Origin: Ruegeria arenilitoris
GTDB taxonomy: Bacteria; Pseudomonadota; Alphaproteobacteria; Rhodobacterales; Rhodobacteraceae
Assembly (NCBI RefSeq): GCF_013032855.1
Contig: NZ_WQDA01000003.1
Coordinates: 620,001-684,000 of the forward strand
Length of the DNA: 64,000 bases
Reading direction: 5' to 3'
Both the position numbers and the translations under genes were made by a program. Numbering within the stretch: the stretch's first letter is position 1; each line of letters opens with the position of its first letter. The notes beneath the pieces were generated by a model, which saw nothing but the letters and a program-made list of their open reading frames with translations, was not told where the DNA came from and ran no database searches. Below are positions 43,726 to 53,544 of the stretch, in pieces.

Positions 43726-44952
43726 ATGACGATGACCAGCACCGCCCCCGACGATACCCGCGCCACGCGCAACGTTGCCGTTCTGGTGGCGGCGCAGGCG
43801 ATTCTGGGCGCACAGATGCCGATGATCTTCATCGTCGGCGGATTGGCGGGCCAGTCGCTGGCCAGCAACGCCTGCCTCGCCACGCTGCCGATTTCGCTGA
43901 TCGTTCTGGGGTCGATGCTGGCGGCCACGCCGGTCTCGGCCATCATGCAGCGCTGGGGCCGCCGCGCCGGGTTCCTCGTCGGCGCAACCGCCGGAGCGGT
44001 GGGCGGCGCCGTAGGAGCCTATGGCCTGTACCTAGGGTCGTTCCCCGTCTTTCTTGTCGGCAGCCTGCTGACCGGCATCTACATGAGCGCACATGGCTTC
44101 TATCGCTTTGCCGCCGCCGATACCGCGTCGGACGCATTCCGGCCCAAGGCGATCTCTTACGTCATGGCTGGCGGTCTGGCTGCGGCCATCATCGGGCCGC
44201 AGATCGTCAAACTGACCTCGCAGGCCTATGTCATTCCGTTTCTGGGCACCTATTTCGCGGTGATCGCGGTGAACGTCATCGGTTCGGTCCTGTTCCTGTT
44301 TCTGGACATACCGACACCCGACCGCCCATCGCAGGATGCACCCAAAGGCCGGTCGCGGCTCGAACTGCTTAAAACCCCGCGCATCGCCGTGGCCATCATC
44401 TGTGCCATGGTCTCATACGCGCTGATGAACCTTGTGATGACTTCGACGCCGCTGGCCGTTGTCGGCTGTGGCTTCTCCGAAGGTGATGCGGCGGATGTGG
44501 TCACCAGCCACGTTTTGGCGATGTACGTTCCCAGTTTCTTCACCGGCCATCTGATCGCCCGGTTCGGGGCCGAGAAGATGGTTGCCATCGGGTTGGCGAT
44601 TTTGGGCGGCGCGGGTGTCGTCGCGCTGCAGGGCGTTGAGATCGGGAACTTCTTTCTGGCCCTCGTGCTGCTTGGCATCGGCTGGAACTTCGGCTTCATC
44701 GGTGCCACCAGCATGCTGGCGGCCGAGCACGATGTGCATGAACGCGGCCGCGTGCAGGGCCTGAACGACCTGCTGGTGTTCGGAGGCGTGACGATTGCGT
44801 CGCTGGCCTCGGGCGGATTGATGAACTGTTCTGGCGGGTCCCCGGTCGAGGGATGGACCGCCGTCAACCTGGCGATGGTGCCGTTGCTGACTTTGGCGGG
44901 CGGCGCGCTGCTGTGGCTGGTGCTCAGACCCCGCGAGGCCAAACTCTCCTGA
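43726..44952 (+). CDS. major facilitator superfamily permease
   Basis: From ATG 43726 (MTMTSTAPDD, 408 residues; the longer frame covers the divergent glycosylase gene). Twelve hydrophobic segments with a short A-type loop (MQRWGRRAGFLVGATAGAVGG) after the second helix and a cytoplasmic mid-loop (IPTPDRPSQDAPKGRSRLELLK). The C-terminal half includes GFSEGDAADVVTSHVLAMYVPSFFTGHLIARFGAEKM. The substrate is unknown. It converges with the NDUFAF6-like gene, which ends at 44953. Confidence 0.85.
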   Translation: MTMTSTAPDDTRATRNVAVLVAAQAILGAQMPMIFIVGGLAGQSLASNACLATLPISLIVLGSMLAATPVSAIMQRWGRRAGFLVGATAGAVGGAVGAYGLYLGSFPVFLVGSLLTGIYMSAHGFYRFAAADTASDAFRPKAISYVMAGGLAAAIIGPQIVKLTSQAYVIPFLGTYFAVIAVNVIGSVLFLFLDIPTPDRPSQDAPKGRSRLELLKTPRIAVAIICAMVSYALMNLVMTSTPLAVVGCGFSEGDAADVVTSHVLAMYVPSFFTGHLIARFGAEKMVAIGLAILGGAGVVALQGVEIGNFFLALVLLGIGWNFGFIGATSMLAAEHDVHERGRVQGLNDLLVFGGVTIASLASGGLMNCSGGSPVEGWTAVNLAMVPLLTLAGGALLWLVLRPREAKLS

Positions 44953-45735
44953 TCACCACCGACCGGTGGTCGCGGTCCAGATCAGTGACACGCGCCGTCG
45001 GATCTCGCCCACGTTCAGCGCACCAGCAGCGACCCGACCGGGCTCAGCCAGCACATGACGCAGGACGCGGTCTGCCTGCCAGCCGCCATAAAGCGCAGGG
45101 CGCGCCTGATCCGAAACATCGGCGCGACGCGCCCGGGCCGCGGCCATCCGGTCCAGCGCGCGCTCGGCCAATTGGCGCACCCCGTCCGGTGTCCCATCCA
45201 ACAGGGGGACGCGCCCGCGGGCTTCAAGCTCGGGGATGGCGCGAAACCAGTTCGCCACACCGACCGCATAGCCAAAGTCGCGCAGGACCGTTTCGTCGGC
45301 GGCACCCAGGGCTTGCGCCGAGGCGACCATCAGCGAGCCCGCGCTGTGGGTCAGGTATGCCTCGAAGTGTTCCTTATCCTCGAACGGATCCCGGTAGATA
45401 TCCCAACGCCTTACGGCCACATATTCATCCAGAATCGCCGCCAGATGCGGGGACAGGACGCGCGACAGGGGCGTGACCACCTCGTGCCGCCGCACCGTGG
45501 GTCCTTCAGCGATCTCCTGCAGCGCGTCGCGCCACCATTGCAGGCGCATTTCCGCGATCATCGGCTCTTGGGTGACCCACGGCGCGCGGGCGACCTCGAT
45601 ATTCATCGCATAGATGGGAAATAGCACAGCCCGCGCCTGAACCGGCGCCGCCATCGCGGCCATGAACCGATCAGGGTCGGCCCGGTGGACCAGCGCCGCG
45701 CAGGCCTTGACGTCGTCGTCGAAGGGCACGCTCAC
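44953..45735 (-). CDS. squalene/phytoene synthase-like protein (NDUFAF6-type)
   Basis: The start is the GTG at 45735 (260 residues), whose GTGA overlaps the cimA stop; a longer frame to 45849 would lie inside cimA. The isoprenoid-synthase helical fold is visible (RAVLFPIYAMNIEVARAP, MRLQWWRDALQEI, FEAYLTHSAGSLMVASAQALG, VGVANWFRAIPELEARGRVPLL), but the DxxxD substrate motifs of true squalene synthase are degraded. That pattern fits the NDUFAF6 family, a complex I assembly factor. A role in isoprenoid synthesis is unlikely, as no partner genes are here. Confidence 0.78.
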   Translation of the reverse strand: MSVPFDDDVKACAALVHRADPDRFMAAMAAPVQARAVLFPIYAMNIEVARAPWVTQEPMIAEMRLQWWRDALQEIAEGPTVRRHEVVTPLSRVLSPHLAAILDEYVAVRRWDIYRDPFEDKEHFEAYLTHSAGSLMVASAQALGAADETVLRDFGYAVGVANWFRAIPELEARGRVPLLDGTPDGVRQLAERALDRMAAARARRADVSDQARPALYGGWQADRVLRHVLAEPGRVAAGALNVGEIRRRVSLIWTATTGRW

Positions 45736-47362
45736 TCGGCCACCACCGATTGCGGGCTGCAATCGCGCACCAGCTTCCACTGGATCGCTTCCAGCAGCGC
45801 CTCGAACGAGGCATCGACGATGTTCGCGCTGACCCCAACCGTGGACCAACGCCGCCCCTGCCCGTCTTCGCTGTCAATGATGACGCGGGTCACCGCCTCG
45901 GTCCCGCCTTGGGTGATGCGCACCTTGAAGTCCACCAGGTGCATATCGTCCAGGATGGGCGAGTACTGCCCCAGATCCTTGGCCAGCGCCTTGGCCAGCG
46001 CGTTCACCGGGCCACGGTCGCTGCCGCTCTCGTCCATCGACTCACTGACCGACAACTTCTTCTCACCGTCCACCTTCACCACGACGACCGCCTCGGACAG
46101 GCTGACCATCTGGTTGTACTTGTTCTTGCGCCGCTCGACCGTGACCTTGTAGCGCTTGACCTCAAAGAATTGCGGCAGCTGGTCCAGTTCATCGCGGGCC
46201 AGCAGTTCGAAACTGGCCTGCGCGGTGTCATAGGAATACCCATCGGCCTCGCGCACCTTGATCCGTTCCAGGATGCGCCCCAGCGCCGGGTCGCCAGGCT
46301 CGACCTGCAACCCGGCCTCGGTCAGGCGTTTGCGCAGGTTCGACTGGCCCGCCTGGTTCGACATCGGAATGATCCGCGCATTGCCCACGGTGGCCGGATC
46401 GACATGTTCATAGGTCGAGGGGTCCTTGAGGATCGCGCTGGCATGCAGCCCGGCCTTGTGCGCAAAGGCCGAGGCGCCGACATAGGCCGCCTGTTTGCTG
46501 GGCACCCGGTTCAGGATGTCGTCCAGCATGCGGCTGATGCGGGTCAGACCGGTAAGCGCATCGCGGCTGACCCCGATCTCGAAGGTCGAGGCATAAGGCT
46601 CCTTCAACAGCAGCGTCGGGATCAGCGCGGTCAGGTTGGCGTTGCCGCACCGCTCACCCAGGCCGTTCAATGTGCCCTGGATCTGGCGGGCGCCGGCATC
46701 CACGGCCGCCAGAGAACAGGCCACGGCATTTTCGGTGTCGTTGTGGGTGTGGATGCCCAGCCGGTCGCCGGGAAAACCCGCCGCGATCAGCTCGGACACG
46801 ATCCGCCCCACTTCGGCCGGCAGCGCGCCGCCATTGGTGTCGCACAACACCACCCAACGGGCACCGGCCTCCAGCGCAGCCTGGCAGACCCGCATGGCAT
46901 AGGCGGGGTTGTCCTTGTAGCCGTCAAAGAAATGCTCGGCGTCGAACAACGCCTCGCGCCCCTGCGCCACGATATGCGCGACTGAGGCGCGGACGTTCTC
47001 GACATTTTCCTCCAGCGAGATCCCCAGCGCGTCGGTCACGTGATAGTCATGCGACTTTCCGACCAGACAGACCGCCCGCGTGCCGGCGTTCATGACGGCG
47101 GCCAGCACGTCGTCATTCTCGGCCGAGCGCCCGGCCCGCTTGGTCATGCCAAAGGCGGTCAGGCAGGCGCGCGTCTTGAGCGCGGCGTCAAAAAACGCGC
47201 TGTCGGTGGGGTTCGCACCGGGCCAGCCGCCTTCGATATAGTCCACCCCCAAAGCATCCAGCGCCTGCGCGATCTGGACCTTTTCGGCGGTCGAGAACTG
47301 AACGCCCTGCGTCTGCTGCCCGTCGCGCAGCGTGGTGTCATAGAGGTACAGGCGCTCTTTGG

Positions 47363-47366
<4 letters not shown>
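45732..47366 (-). CDS. cimA: (R)-citramalate synthase
   Basis: This 544-residue protein begins with the DRE-TIM signature [18 protein letters not shown], then [54 protein letters not shown]. The C-terminal LeuA dimerisation/regulatory domain covers about 400-530 ([17 protein letters not shown]). The [10 protein letters not shown] and GLGERCGN forms fit citramalate synthase, which condenses pyruvate and acetyl-CoA to start threonine-independent isoleucine synthesis. It overlaps cysS by four bases (ATGA). Confidence 0.9.
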
Positions 47367-48763
<1,397 letters not shown>

Positions 48764-49028
48764 GCGTCTGGCTCCTGGATACAGCAATAGCGTGCGCGTT
48801 GACGCGGGCTTAGCAACTTGTCTCAGGGAAGAAAACGAAAGAAACCGGCCCGCGTGAAAGTTCAGCAGGGAATGCAGCAGATAATGATGCAGGTCTTCCG
48901 GTTCATGGCCCATCGCATAACACGCCCGGTCCCGCGCGCCAAGACTTCTATTGCCGGCGGGGGAAGCTGATTGACAAATCACCGCGGCTCTGACCCATTC
49001 GGCGGACTTGCTGTAACGGAGGCGCGCC

Positions 49029-50216
49029 ATGAAACTTTCGCACCGCATCACGCACCTAAACGGAGGCGGTTCGGACGGGTGGGACGTGTTCTATCGTGCG
49101 CGCCGCATGATCGCCGAAGGCCAAGCCGTGACCGAGCTGACCATCGGCGAGCATGACATCCGCACCCACCCCTCGATCCTGGCCGAAATGGACCGGTCGG
49201 CGCGCGCGGGCCATACCGGATACGCCATGGTGCCGGGCACGGATCTTCTGCGCGATACCGTAGCCGCGCGGGTGCAGACCCGCACGGGCGTTCCCACCAC
49301 GCGCCACAACGTGCTGATCACCCCGGGCGGACAAGCCGCACTGTTCGCCGCACATATGGCAGCGTGCGACCCAGGCGATGTGGGTCTCTATCTCGATCCA
49401 TTCTACGCGACCTATCCCGGCACGATCCGCGGAGCCGGCGCGATCGCGCGCGCGGTTCAGACCCGGGCCGAGGATGCCTTTCAGCCCGACGCAGCCTTGA
49501 TCACGGAACAGGCCGAGGGTGCCGCTTCGCTGCTGATCAACACGCCAAACAACCCGACCGGGGTCGTCTATTCCCGCGAGACCCTGACCGAGATCGCCGA
49601 TCTGTGCCGCGAACGCGACATCTGGCTGATTTCGGACGAGGTCTATGGCACGCAGATCTGGGACGGCGCACACCTGTCGCCCCGCGCCCTGCCCGGTATG
49701 GCCGACCGCACCCTGGTCGTGGGCTCGATGTCGAAATCCCACGCCATGACCGGGTCGCGCTGTGGCTGGATCGTTGGCCCCGAAGAGGCCATCGAACATC
49801 TGATCAACCTTGCCACGCACACCACCTACGGGGTTCCGGGATTCATTCAGGACGCTGCCAGCTTTGCGCTGACCGCCGGGGACGAACTGGAGGAAGAGGT
49901 CGCGGCCCCCTTCCGCCGCCGCCGCGCCCTGGCGATGCAGGTTCTGGCCCGACAGAACACGGTGGGCCTGATCCCGGCTCAAGGCGCGATGTATCTGATG
50001 CTGGACATCCGCGCGACGGGGCAAAGCGGCGAAGACTTCGCCAATGCGCTGCTGGACACCCACGCCATCGCGGTCATGCCCGGAGAAAGCTTCGGCCAAG
50101 CCGCCGCTGGACATGTGCGCGTGGCCATGACCATTGACGATGACCGGTTCGCCGCTGCCCTTCAGACCCTATGCGACTTCGCCGCCCGGTTGGCGAGCCA
50201 GACGGCGGCCGAGTGA
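49029..50216 (+). CDS. class I/II pyridoxal-phosphate aminotransferase
   Basis: This 395-residue enzyme has GGAGG upstream of the ATG. PLP features: [26 protein letters not shown] (Asp, Tyr), and [20 protein letters not shown] with the Schiff-base Lys. It belongs to the broad fold-type I group including arginine:pyruvate transaminase and related enzymes; the substrate is not clear. It converges with the outer-membrane barrel gene, 16 bases away. Another related aminotransferase is at 61489. Confidence 0.87.
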   Translation: MKLSHRITHLNGGGSDGWDVFYRARRMIAEGQAVTELTIGEHDIRTHPSILAEMDRSARAGHTGYAMVPGTDLLRDTVAARVQTRTGVPTTRHNVLITPGGQAALFAAHMAACDPGDVGLYLDPFYATYPGTIRGAGAIARAVQTRAEDAFQPDAALITEQAEGAASLLINTPNNPTGVVYSRETLTEIADLCRERDIWLISDEVYGTQIWDGAHLSPRALPGMADRTLVVGSMSKSHAMTGSRCGWIVGPEEAIEHLINLATHTTYGVPGFIQDAASFALTAGDELEEEVAAPFRRRRALAMQVLARQNTVGLIPAQGAMYLMLDIRATGQSGEDFANALLDTHAIAVMPGESFGQAAAGHVRVAMTIDDDRFAAALQTLCDFAARLASQTAAE

Positions 50217-50232
50217 CCGAGACGGGTTTTGT

Positions 50233-50751
50233 TCAGAACCGGAAGGTCGTGCGCAGATTGAAGGTGTTGGTATCCAGATCGCCGCGCGACCGCGTGACAT
50301 CGTTGAAATTCTGCCGCAAGGCTTCGCCACTGATGATCAGGCGGTCGCCCAGAGGGTAGGCTACGCCGATCCCGTAGACGGCCGCCGTGTCGCTGTCGCC
50401 CGAAGTATTCGCCCGCGCGGCACCCACCACGACGTAGCCCAAAGCGCGCCCGAACTCATACCCGCCGCGCAGTTTCACGCGGGATACGCTGTCCAAACTG
50501 CCCTCCGAAGCGCCCAGGTCGAGGTTCAGCCGGTCATATTCCAACTCACCCCCGACGACGAAGCTGCCCAGATCCAGATCGTATCCGATATTCGCGCCGA
50601 TGCTGCCCGAGTTGCCCCCACTGCCGCCGGGGCCGTCCGCGTCGGTATATCCGAAGGTGAACCCGGCATAAGGCCCGGTCCAATCCTCGGCCAACGCCAC
50701 CTGCGCCGCTGGAATCAGCAGGACCGACAGCAAGGCGCGGATCAGTTTCAT
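50233..50751 (-). CDS. small outer-membrane beta-barrel protein
   Basis: From ATG 50751 (172 residues) with a full GGAGGT four bases upstream. A signal peptide (cleavage ALA-E) is followed by alternating beta strands ending in aromatic residues, closing with FNLRTTFRF, as expected for a barrel inserted by BAM. It resembles the OmpX/porin_OmpL-type 8-strand family (YAGFTFGYTDADG, VGGELEYDRLNLDLG). The function is unknown; no partner genes. Confidence 0.85.
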   Translation of the reverse strand: MKLIRALLSVLLIPAAQVALAEDWTGPYAGFTFGYTDADGPGGSGGNSGSIGANIGYDLDLGSFVVGGELEYDRLNLDLGASEGSLDSVSRVKLRGGYEFGRALGYVVVGAARANTSGDSDTAAVYGIGVAYPLGDRLIISGEALRQNFNDVTRSRGDLDTNTFNLRTTFRF

Positions 50752-51166
50752 GCAGACCTCCGGTTTTCGTTCAGCACCCTTTGCGATTGCAACAGATGCG
50801 GTGATGTGCACTTCAATTAAACATGTGCTTTGGTGCCGTCAGATCAATTCAAGTCACGCAAATCTTAACAATAAGTAATGGAAGCATAACATATTTCGCC
50901 CTTTGCATGAGGATTTCCTGCGGCGTTCATCGAAGTTCCAAATTTTCGGGGCCAAAAGCGACATCGGTCGCAAACAGGACAGATTGCTTGCGCGGACCCT
51001 GACACCATTCGTCACAGGAGTTGAGGACCACATGCCAAACGATATCTGGAAGATCTGCCTGATCAGCCGCACCATCGGTGCCGATCGGGGGCGTGCGGCA
51101 CGAGGACGGCCGTGACGGGTTGAAGCTTCCCCCTTTTGACCTGACTTTCAATTTGGAATCCTCACC
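50752..51166. other. 415-base intergenic region before the MttB-family gene
   Basis: It separates the barrel gene and the methyltransferase gene. A small frame 51032-51115 (27 codons: MPNDIWKICLISRTIGADRG...) has GAGG six bases before its ATG and could be a leader peptide or the remnant of a longer gene. The first half is AT-rich. I see no riboswitch or repeats. Confidence 0.4.
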
Positions 51167-52711
51167 ATGAACGACCACTCCCGCTCAACGTCCCGCAGTG
51201 GCGGCCGCGCCGCCCGACGGGCCGCCCGTGCCGCGGCCCTGCCCGAACATCTGCGCCCCGTCCGCCCGGGGCTTGAGGGCGGCACCTACGAACCGCTCAG
51301 CCAACAGGACATGGAGCGTATTCACTCCGCCGCTCTCGATGCGCTCGAAACCATCGGTCTGGCCGACGCGCCACCCAGCGGGATCGATTACCTGGTCAAT
51401 GCCGGCTGTACGCTGGGCGATGACGGACGCATCCGTTTTCCCCGGGCGCTGGTCGAGGGCACGATCGCCCGCGCCAACCGGTCGGTAACGCTGTACAGCC
51501 GCGACAGCAAAACCGATCTCGAACTGTCCGGCGGACGCGTTCATTATGGAACCGCCGGTGCAGCCGTCAGCATGGTCGACGCCCAAGGCCGCAACTACCG
51601 CGACTCAACCGTGCAGGACTTGCACGATGCCGCGCGGATTTGCGAACAACTGGACAATATCCATTTCGTGCAGCGCCCCATGGTCTGCCGTGACATCACC
51701 GACAACCGCGAGATGGACCTGAACACGATTTATGCTTGTTGTTCTGGGACTTACAAGCATGTCGGAACATCCTTCACAGACCCCAGCTATGTAGCTCCGG
51801 CCATGGAAATGCTGCATATGATCGCTGGCGGCGAGGATAAATGGCGTGAGCGGCCCTTCGTCTCGAACTCGAACTGCTTTGTCGTGCCTCCGATGAAATT
51901 CGCGACCGAGAGCTGCCAGGTGATGGAAGAATGCATCAAGGCGGGGATGCCGGTCCTGTTGCTATCCGCCGGGATGGCGGGCGCCACGGCCCCGTCAACG
52001 GTGGCCGGTGCGATTGTCCAGGCTACGGCGGAATGCCTCGCCGGTCTGGTTTATGTAAACGCCGTAAGCCCAGGCGCCCCGGCGGTTTTTGGCACTTGGC
52101 CTTTTGGCCTTGATCTCAGGACCGGTGCGATGAGCGTCGGGTCTGGCGAACAGGCCCTGTTGACGGCAGGCTGCGCCCAGATGCACAAATTCTATGACCT
52201 GCCCGGCGGCGCTGCAGCCGGTGCTTCGGACTCCAAACTGCCCGACATGCAAGCCGGATGGGAGCAGATGTGTTCCAACGTCATGGCCGGGCTGTCCGGC
52301 CTGAACATGGTCTACGAAGCAGCAGGCATGCACGCTTCGCTGCTGGGTTTCTGCTTTGAAAGCCTGATCCTTGGTGACGATCTGATCGGTCAGGCCCTGC
52401 GATGCGTTCGTGGGATCGAGGTCACGGAGGACACGCTGGCGCTGGACCAGATCGCGTCGGTCTGTCTCGGTGGCCCGGGTCACTACCTGGGAACCGACGC
52501 AACACTCAGCCGGATGCAGGCCGACTATGTCTATCCAGCGCTAGGCGACCGGACCTCGCCCAAGGAATGGGCCGAGCTGGGCAAGCCGGACCTGGTCGAA
52601 AAGGCCACCGCGCGCAAAGAAGAGATCCTTGGCGCTCCGTCTCCGGCGCGTTTCGATCCGGCGCTGGATGCGGAACTCAGAAGCAGGTTCAACATTCACT
52701 TGCTTGCATAA
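51167..52711 (+). CDS. MttB-family (non-pyrrolysine) methylamine/betaine methyltransferase
   Basis: This 514-residue protein fits the MttB superfamily: a TIM barrel with RIHSAALDALETIGLADAP at the start, SNSNCFVVPPMKFATESCQVMEECIKAGMPVLLLSAGMAGATAPSTVAGAIVQATAECLAGLV, and GGPGHYLGTDATL near the end. There is no in-frame TAG, so it lacks pyrrolysine and belongs to the group that demethylates quaternary amines such as glycine betaine or carnitine. The methyl would pass to a corrinoid protein, not present here. It stands alone; the one-carbon genes that could take its methyl lie at 4.7-7.0 kb. Substrate unassigned. Confidence 0.85.
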   Translation: MNDHSRSTSRSGGRAARRAARAAALPEHLRPVRPGLEGGTYEPLSQQDMERIHSAALDALETIGLADAPPSGIDYLVNAGCTLGDDGRIRFPRALVEGTIARANRSVTLYSRDSKTDLELSGGRVHYGTAGAAVSMVDAQGRNYRDSTVQDLHDAARICEQLDNIHFVQRPMVCRDITDNREMDLNTIYACCSGTYKHVGTSFTDPSYVAPAMEMLHMIAGGEDKWRERPFVSNSNCFVVPPMKFATESCQVMEECIKAGMPVLLLSAGMAGATAPSTVAGAIVQATAECLAGLVYVNAVSPGAPAVFGTWPFGLDLRTGAMSVGSGEQALLTAGCAQMHKFYDLPGGAAAGASDSKLPDMQAGWEQMCSNVMAGLSGLNMVYEAAGMHASLLGFCFESLILGDDLIGQALRCVRGIEVTEDTLALDQIASVCLGGPGHYLGTDATLSRMQADYVYPALGDRTSPKEWAELGKPDLVEKATARKEEILGAPSPARFDPALDAELRSRFNIHLLA

Positions 52712-52722
52712 CCAATTGAAAA

Positions 52723-52746
52723 GCAGCCCAGATCGCTCTGGGCTGC
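52723..52746. terminator. bidirectional terminator hairpin between mttB-like and EF-hand genes
   Basis: A perfect 10-bp stem (GCAGCCCAGA / TCTGGGCTGC) with a TCGC loop. On the minus strand it is followed by TTTTC, a good terminator for the EF-hand gene; the plus-strand tail is weaker. Confidence 0.85.
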
Positions 52747-52762
52747 CTCGTACTTCAAGCTG

Positions 52763-53008
52763 TTAACCGTTGCTGGGCGGCAGCAGACCGGCTTCTTGCG
52801 CGGCTGCGATTTCGGCCTCATCCAGAGCGCCGTCACCATTCGCGTCCAAAAGCGAGAACGCATCGGCATCCATGTCGGGCACAACGGCCTGAACCTCTTC
52901 GATGGTCAGAACGCCGTCGCCATTTGCGTCAGCCGAGCTCTGCGCGAATGCAAGCGCAGGGAACCCGAGGGCAACTGCGGCCAGAACGGCCAGTTTCTGA
53001 GAGTTCAT
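52763..53008 (-). CDS. secreted small EF-hand protein
   Basis: From ATG 53008 (81 residues; AGGAGA upstream). A signal peptide (cleavage AFA-Q, residue 23) precedes two EF-hand loops, DANGDGVLTIEE (27-38) and DANGDGALDEAE (55-66), each with the full Asp-x-Asn-x-Asp calcium ligand set. It is probably a periplasmic calcium-binding protein. It shares a terminator hairpin with the convergent mttB-like gene. Confidence 0.85.
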   Translation of the reverse strand: MNSQKLAVLAAVALGFPALAFAQSSADANGDGVLTIEEVQAVVPDMDADAFSLLDANGDGALDEAEIAAAQEAGLLPPSNG

Positions 53009-53246
53009 TGTCAGTCTCCTGATAGGGGGTTTGTGGTAGTCTGTCCGGACAGGCACACAAAACACCTGCTCAGCCGCACTGTCATCGGCCGCAAAGATTT
53101 TCCAGCAATTCGCGCCAATCCCTGCCCGTTTGGGCCATTTGGAGTCGCAAGCTTTCGCTGTGCCAAGCCGCCCGCTGGCGCATCGGCACAACTTCCCTCA
53201 TCCGTACCCCCGTTCCCGGCAATCTGCCGCTCAGCCCGACCGAGTC

Positions 53247-53274
53247 GAAAAAAGAAAGGGGGCCGAAGCCCCCT
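53247..53274 (-). terminator. strong intrinsic terminator (minus strand)
   Basis: On the minus strand, a perfect 7-bp stem (AGGGGGC / GCCCCCT) with a TTCG tetraloop is followed by TTCTTTTTT. It ends whatever is transcribed leftward from the nrdJ end region, before the EF-hand promoter. Confidence 0.9.
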
Positions 53275-53521
53275 GTCAGTTTTGCTGTCCAGGCTCAATT
53301 CGTTGACCGCCCGGTGTTTTTTTGCCTGCGGCCTGGACTGCACATGGGACGAGCGCACCCGCCCCGTGAGAGAGTGGGAAGGACCGATATTCCGCCCCAC
53401 CCTGTTCCCGGCCAGCACGGGCATGCCGGCCGAGTGGACCAGGGCGACCTAGGGTAAGTCTCAACGCCCTGATCCGTATTCGTCGGGACCGGAAGTCCGG
53501 GGGGAAATCCAGGTCCCTACA

Positions 53522-53536
53522 CCCCGCCTGGCGGGG
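53522..53536 (-). terminator. short GC hairpin after nrdJ
   Basis: CCCCGC and GCGGGG arms with a 3-base loop lie 9 bases after the nrdJ stop. There is no T-tract on the minus strand, so it is more likely a processing or stabilising element than a full terminator. Confidence 0.35.
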
Positions 53537-53544
53537 CGTTTGCC

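Larger units (their letters stand above)
53009..53544. other. 536-base non-coding region downstream of nrdJ, with possible structured RNA
   Basis: No convincing gene is present. On the minus strand the segment between the nrdJ stop and 53247 is GC-rich with several self-complementary elements: CAGGGCG/CGCCCTG, CGGCC/GGCCG, and GTCCAGGC/GCCTGGAC (8 bp enclosing about 40 bases with an A-run). It ends in a textbook terminator. It may be an sRNA or a long nrdJ 3' leader. I could not match it to 6S, RNase P, tmRNA or SRP RNA. Confidence 0.4.

Noticed and set aside
53247..53544. 6S RNA, RNase P RNA, SRP RNA or tmRNA
   Set aside because: Characteristic conserved segments of these RNAs were not found by eye, so the region is left as an unassigned candidate.
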